This document shows positions 58,901 to 64,000 of a stretch of DNA of 64,000 bases, piece by piece. The stretch is from Sambucus nigra (taxonomy: Eukaryota; Streptophyta; Magnoliopsida; Dipsacales; Adoxaceae), in contig CASBWL010000416.1 in NCBI GenBank assembly GCA_949130495.1, positions 372,001 to 436,000 of the forward strand. The letters are read 5' to 3'. The notes under the pieces are model-generated. The model was not told where the DNA came from and did no database searches. It was given only the letters and a program-made list of their open reading frames with translations. Every line of letters starts with the position of its first letter. The stretch's first letter is position 1. The translations under genes and the position numbers were made by a program.

Positions 58901-61900
58901 AACCGGGAGTCCCATGGCTGCGGGGTCAGTTCCTATCATTTACATTGGTCCCGTAGGAGGTGTTGGTGCCACCCACGGGGACTTCTGGGGCTGTTTCGAG
59001 TTCTCACCCTCTAACGCCATGTTTTTAAGCCTAAGTCTAGAAATATGCAAATTTCCATCGTATTCTCATACCGAAAGTCCCGCGGCTGCAGGGTCAGTTC
59101 CTATGAGTTACATTGGTCCCGTGGGAGGTGTTTGTTCCACCCACGGGGACTTCGGGGGCTGTTTCGAGTTCTCACCCTCTAACGCCATGTTTTTAAGCCT
59201 AAGTCTAGAAATATGCAAATTATCGTGGTATTCTCAAACCTGGAGTCCCGCGGCTGCGGGGTCAGTTCCTACGAGTTACATTGGTCTCGTGGGAGGTGTT
59301 GGTGCCACCCACCGGGCCGTTTGGGGGCTGTTTCGAGTTCTCACCCTCTAACGCCATGTTTTTAAGCTTATGTCTATAAATATTCAAATTACCATCGTAT
59401 TCTATAACCGGGAGTCCCACGACTGCGGGGTCAGATCTTACGAGGTACATTGGTCCCGTGGGAGGTGTTGCTGCCACCCACGGAGACGTTCGGGGGCTAT
59501 TTCGAGTTCTCAACCTCCAACGCCATTTTTTTAAGCCTAAGTATTGAAATATGCAAATTATCCTCTTATTCTCAAATCGGGAGTCCCGCGGCAGCGGGGT
59601 CAGTTTCTACGAGTTACATTGGTCCCGGGGGACGAGTTGGTGCCACCCACGGGGACGTTCGGGGGCTATTTCGAGTTCTCACGCACTAACGCCATGTTTT
59701 TAAGCCGAAGTTTATAAATATGCAAATTATTGTCGTATTCTAAAACTGGGAGTCCCGCGACCGCTAAGTCAGGTCCTACGAGTTACATTGGTCTCGTGGG
59801 AGGTGTTGGTGGCACCCACGGGGACGTTCGGGGGCCGTTTCGAGTTTTCACCCTATAACACCATGTTTTTAAGCCTAAGTCTATAAATATGCAAATTATC
59901 ATCGTATTCTAAAACCGGGAGTCCCGCGGCTACGGGATCAGTTCCTACGAATTGCATTGGTCCCGTGGGAGGTGTTGGTGCCACCCACGGGGACGTTCGG
60001 GGGCTGTTTCTAGTTCTCACCCTCTAACGCCATATTTTTAAGCCTAAGTCTATAAATATGCAAATTACCGTTGTATTCTCCAACCGGGAGACCCGCAGCT
60101 GCGGGGTCAATTCCTACGATTTACATTGGTCCCGTGGGAGGTGTTGGTGCCACCCACGGGGACGTTCGGTGGCTGTTTCGAGTTCGCACCCTCTAACGCC
60201 ATGTTTTTAAGCCTAAGTCTATAAATATGTAAATTACCATCGTATTCTCAAACCGGGAGTCCCGCTGCTGTGGGGTCAGTTCCTACGAGTTACATTGGTC
60301 TCGTGGGAGGTGTTGGTGCCACCCACGGGGCCGTTCGGGGGCAATTTTGAGTTTTCACCCTCAAACGCCATGTTTTTAAGCCTAAGTCTATAAATATGCA
60401 AATTTCCATCGTATTCTCAAACCGAATGTCCCGCGGCTGCAGGGTCAGTTCCTACGAGTTACATTGGTCCCGTGGGATGAGTTGGTGCCACCCACAGGGA
60501 CGTTCGGTGGCTATTTCGAGTTTGCACCCTCTAACTCTATGTTTTTAACCCTAAGTCTATAAATATGCAAATTACCATCGTATTCTCAAACCAGGAGTCT
60601 CGCGGCTGCGGGGTCAGTTCATACGAGTTACATTTGTCCCGTGGGAGGTGTTGGTGCCACCCACGAGGACGTTCGGGGGCTATTTCGAGTTCTCACCCTC
60701 CAACGCCATGTTTTTAAGCCTAAGTCTAGAAATATGGAAATTACCGTCGTATTCTAAAATCGGGAGTTCCACGGCTGCGGGGTCGGTTCCTAAGAGTTAT
60801 ATTGGACCCGTGGGAGGTGTTGGTGCCACCCACGGGGACGTTCGGGGGCAGTTTCGAGTTCTCTCCCTCGAACGCCATGTTTTTAAGCCTAAGTCTAGAA
60901 ATATGCAAATTACCGTCGTATTCTTAACCGGGAGTACCGCCTCTGCGGAGTCAGTTCCTACGAGTTACATTGGTCCCGTGGGAGGTGTTGGTGCCACCCA
61001 CAAGGCCGTTCGGGGGATATTTCGAGTTCTCACCCTCTAACGCCATAGTTTTAAGCCTAAGTCTAGAAATATGCAAATTATCGTTGTATTCTCAAAGTGG
61101 GAGTCCCGCGGCTACGGGGTCAGTTCCTACGGGTTACATTGGTCCCGTGGGAGGTGTTGGTGCCACCCACATGGACGTTCGGTGGCTATTTCGAGTTCGC
61201 GCCCTCTAATGCCATGTTTTTAAGCCTAAGTCTATAAATATGTAAATTACCATCGTATTCTCAAACCGGGAGTCCCGCGGCTGTGGGGTCAGTTCCTACG
61301 AGTTACATTGGTCTCGTGGGAGGTGTTGGTTCCACCCACGGGGCCGTTCGGGGGCAATTTTGAGTTTTCACCCTCAAACGCCATGTTTTTAAGCCTAAGT
61401 CTATAAATATGCAAATTTCCATCGTATTCTCAAACCGAATGTCCCGCGGCTGCAGGGTCAGTTCCTACGAGTTACATTGGTCCCGTGGGATGAGTTGGTG
61501 CCACCCACAGGGACGTTCGGTGACTATTTCGAGTTTGCACCCTCTAACTCTATGTTTTTAACCCTAAGTCTATAAATATGCAAATTACCATCGTATTCTC
61601 AAATCAGGAGTCCCGCGGCTGCGGGGTCAGTTCATACGAGTTACATTTGTCCCGTGGGAGGTGTTGGTGCCACCCACGAGGACGTTCGGGGGCTATTTCG
61701 AGTTCTCACCCTCCAACGCCATGTTTTTAAGCCTAAGTCTAGAAATATGGAAATTACCGTCGTATTCTAAAATCGGGAGTTCCACGGCTGCGGGGTCGAT
61801 TCCTAAGAGTTATATTGGACCCGTGGGAGGTATTGGTGCCACCCACGGGGACGTTCGGGGGAAGTTTCGAGTTCTCACCCTCGAACGCCATGTTTTTAAG

Positions 61901-64000
61901 CCTAAGTCTAGAAATATGCAAATTACCGTCGTATTCTTAACCGGGAGTACCGCCTCTGCGGAGTCAGTTCCTACGAGTTACATTGGTCCCGTGGGAGGTG
62001 TTGGTTCCACCCACGAGGCCGTTCGGGGGATATTTCGAGGTCTCACCCTCTAACGCCATAGTTTTAAGCCTAAGTCTAGAAATATGCAAATTATCGTTGT
62101 ATTCTCAAAGTGGGAGTCCCGCGGCTACGGGGTCAGTTCCTACGAGTTACATTGGTCCCGTGGGAGGTGTTGGTGCCACCCACGGGGACGTTCAGTGGCT
62201 GTTTCGATTTCTCACCCTCTAACGCCATGTTTTTAAGCCAAAGTCTATACGTATGAAAATTATCGTCGTATTCTCTAACAGGGAGTCCCGTGGCTGCGGG
62301 GTCAGTTCCTATGAGTTACATTGGTCCCGTGGGAGGTGTTGGTGCCACCCATGGGGACGTTCGGTGGCTGTTTCGAGTTCTCACCCTCTAACGCCATGTT
62401 TTTAATCCTAACTCTATAAAAATGCAAATTATCGTCGTATTCTCAAACAGGGAGTCCCGCGGCTGCGGGGTCACTTCCTACGAGTTACATTGGCCCCGTG
62501 GGAGGTGTTGGTGCCACCCACGGGGACGTTCGGTGGGTGTTTCGAGTTCTCACCCTCTAACGCCATATTTTTAAGCGTAAGTCAATAAATATGCAAATTA
62601 TCGTCGTATTCTCAAACAGGGAGTCCCGCTACTGCGGGGTCACTTCCTACGAGTTACATTGGCCCGGTGGGAGGTGTTGGTGCCACCCACGGGGTCGTTC
62701 GGTGGGTGTTTCGAGTTCTCACCATCTAACGCCATATTTTTAAGCCTAAGTCTATAAATATGCAAATTACCGTCGTATTCTCAAACCGGTAGTCCCGCGG
62801 CTGCGGGGTCAGTTCCTACAAGTTACATTGGTCCCGTGGGAGGTGTTGGTGCCACCCACGGGGACGTTCGGGGGCAGTTTCAAGATCTCACCGTCTAACG
62901 CCATGTTTTTAAGCCTAAGTCTATAAATATGCAAATTACCGTCGTATTCTCAAATCGGGAGACCCGCGGCTGCGGGATCAGTTCCAAAGAGTTATATTGG
63001 TCCCGTGGGAGGTGTTGGTGCCACCCACGGGACGTTCGGGGGCAGTTTCGAGTTCTCACCCTCGAACGCCGTGTTTTTAAGCCTAAGTCTAGAAATATGC
63101 AAATTACCTTCGTATTCTTAACCGGGAGTCCCGCGGCTGCGGAGTCAGTTCCTACGAGTTACATTGGTCCCGTGGGAGGTGTTGGTGCCACCCACGGGGC
63201 CGTTCGGGGGCTATTTCGAGTTCTCACCCTCTAACGCCATAGTTTTAAGCCTAAGTCTAGAAATATCCAAATTATCGTTGTATTCTCAAAGTGGGAGTCC
63301 CGCGGCTACGGGGTCAGTTCCTACGAGTTACATTGGTCCCGTGGGAGGTATTGGTGCCACCCACGGCGACGTTCGGGGGCAGTTTTGAGATCTCACCCTC
63401 TAACGCCATGTTTTTAAGCCTAAGTTTATAAATATGCAAATTACCGTCGTATTCTAAAATCGGGAGACCCCGCGACTGCGGAGTCAGTTCCTAAGAGTTA
63501 TATGAGTCCCGTGAGAAGTGTTGGTGCCACCACGGGGACGTTCGGGGGCAGTTTCGAGTTCTCACCCTCTAACGCCATGTTCTTAAGTCTACGTCTAGAA
63601 ATATGCAAATTACCGTCGTATTCTAAAACTGGGAGTCCCGCGGCTACGGGGTCAGTTCCTACGAGTTACATTGGTCCCGTGGGAGGTGTTGGTGCCACCC
63701 ACGGAGTCGTTCGAGGGCTGTTTCGAGTTCTCACCCTCTAATGCCATGTTTTTAACCATAAGTCCATAAATGTTCAAATTACCGTCGTATTCTCAAACCG
63801 GGAGTCCCGCGGCTGCGGGGTCAGTTCCTACGAGTTACATTAGTCCCGTGGGAGGTGTTGCTGCCACCCACGGGGACATTCGGGGGCAGTTTCGAGATCT
63901 CACCCTCCAACGCCATGTTTTTATGCCTGAGTCAAGAAATATACAACTTATCGTCGTATTCTCAAATCGGGAGACCCGCGACTGCGAGGTCAGTTCCTAC
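43971..64000 (+). repeat. Satellite array, subfamily B (168-169-bp monomer)
   Basis: About 117 tandem monomers. Landmarks such as 'ggtcagttcctacgagtt' recur every 168-169 bases (44,023, 44,191, 44,360, 44,529). It is the same family and orientation as 1-1885, but with a 'cgcggctgcgggg' motif in place of 'cgggactacgcgg' and 'gtgccacccacggg' in place of 'gtgcctcctacggg'. Each unit holds a dyad, CCCGTGGG and CCCACGGG, spaced by about 15 bases. Variant monomers recur in blocks (see findings). Frames across the array are by-products of a period near a multiple of three. The array runs off the right end of the window. Monomer length and structure fit a centromeric or heterochromatic satellite, but location cannot be read from sequence. 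Confidence 0.97.
56420..56638 (-). mobile_element. 219-bp foreign insertion in satellite B (SINE-like?)
   Basis: A monomer is interrupted after 'gagttctcac' and resumes with 'accctctaacgcc'. Only AC could be a target duplication. The inserted sequence is unrelated to the satellite. On its minus strand, 'ggtttgatccc' lies about 30 bases from one end and resembles the pol III B-box of tRNA-derived SINEs (GGTTCGATCCC) with one change. No clear A-box or poly(A) tail is present, so it would be a truncated SINE or an unrelated insertion. Confidence 0.6.

Noticed and set aside
44052..63741. Many frames of 70-200 residues in satellite B
   Set aside because: All are translations of the same tandem monomer in different frames and on both strands; they are not genes.
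43971..64000. CENP-B box in the satellite monomer
   Set aside because: No stretch fits the core pattern TTCG....A..CGGG at a constant place; 'ttcgggggctgtttcga' is only superficially similar.
1..64000. rRNA intergenic spacer origin of the satellite
   Set aside because: No 18S, 5.8S, 25S or 5S rRNA sequence, and no spacer promoter motif, is visible in the window.

Overview
This window is nuclear DNA of a flowering plant, most likely a eudicot. It is repeat-rich heterochromatin-like sequence with almost no genes. The evidence is long satellite arrays, plant-type LTR retrotransposons (SIRE- and Ale-like Ty1/copia, Tekay- and Tat-like Ty3/gypsy), CACTA ends, hAT-type and foldback elements, tRNA-Met primer binding sites (TGGTATCAGAGC) and an arabinogalactan-peptide gene. 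There are no bacterial-type operons, no rRNA or tRNA gene and no CRISPR array. The species cannot be told from the sequence. Layout: (1) 1-1885, about 11 tandem monomers of a 168-bp satellite (subfamily A). (2) 1886-4405, a patch of gene fragments on the minus strand (a P450 fragment and the first two exons of an MMS21/HPY2-like gene), microsatellites and the right end of a CACTA transposon. (3) 5587-7635, an AT-rich foldback element with arms of hundreds of bases. (4) 7948-8142, the only apparently intact host gene, a 64-residue arabinogalactan peptide with its own TATA box. (5) 9.0-11.96 kb, decayed repeats including a cluster of TCGTTCGAACGA palindromes and an LTR fragment. (6) 11,958-19,200, part of a minus-strand Tat-like Ty3/gypsy element: its 3' LTR, polypurine tract and the extra ORF carried on the opposite strand. 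An intact 3.27-kb gag-only LTR element, with identical 5-bp target duplications, sits inside an intron-like gap of that extra ORF. (7) 19,269-36,503, a minus-strand SIRE-like copia element with a 2.26-kb 5' LTR and a truncated 3' LTR, split by a 9-kb minus-strand Tekay-like gypsy element (21,938-30,940). (8) 36.5-37.2 kb, a 49-50-bp minisatellite. (9) 37,773-42,421, a badly decayed plus-strand copia element. (10) 42.4-43.8 kb, an hAT-like MITE, a CACTA left end with 94-bp subterminal repeats and a short minisatellite. (11) 43,971-64,000, about 117 monomers of the same satellite (subfamily B), in the same orientation as subfamily A, with multi-monomer duplications and one 219-bp foreign insertion. 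The reading is a satellite domain flanking about 42 kb of nested transposon insertions. Nothing here resembles a host pathway. The points of interest are element architecture, gene-fragment capture, palindrome clusters and satellite higher-order structure. Lineage and family names come from motif recognition by eye, not from a search.
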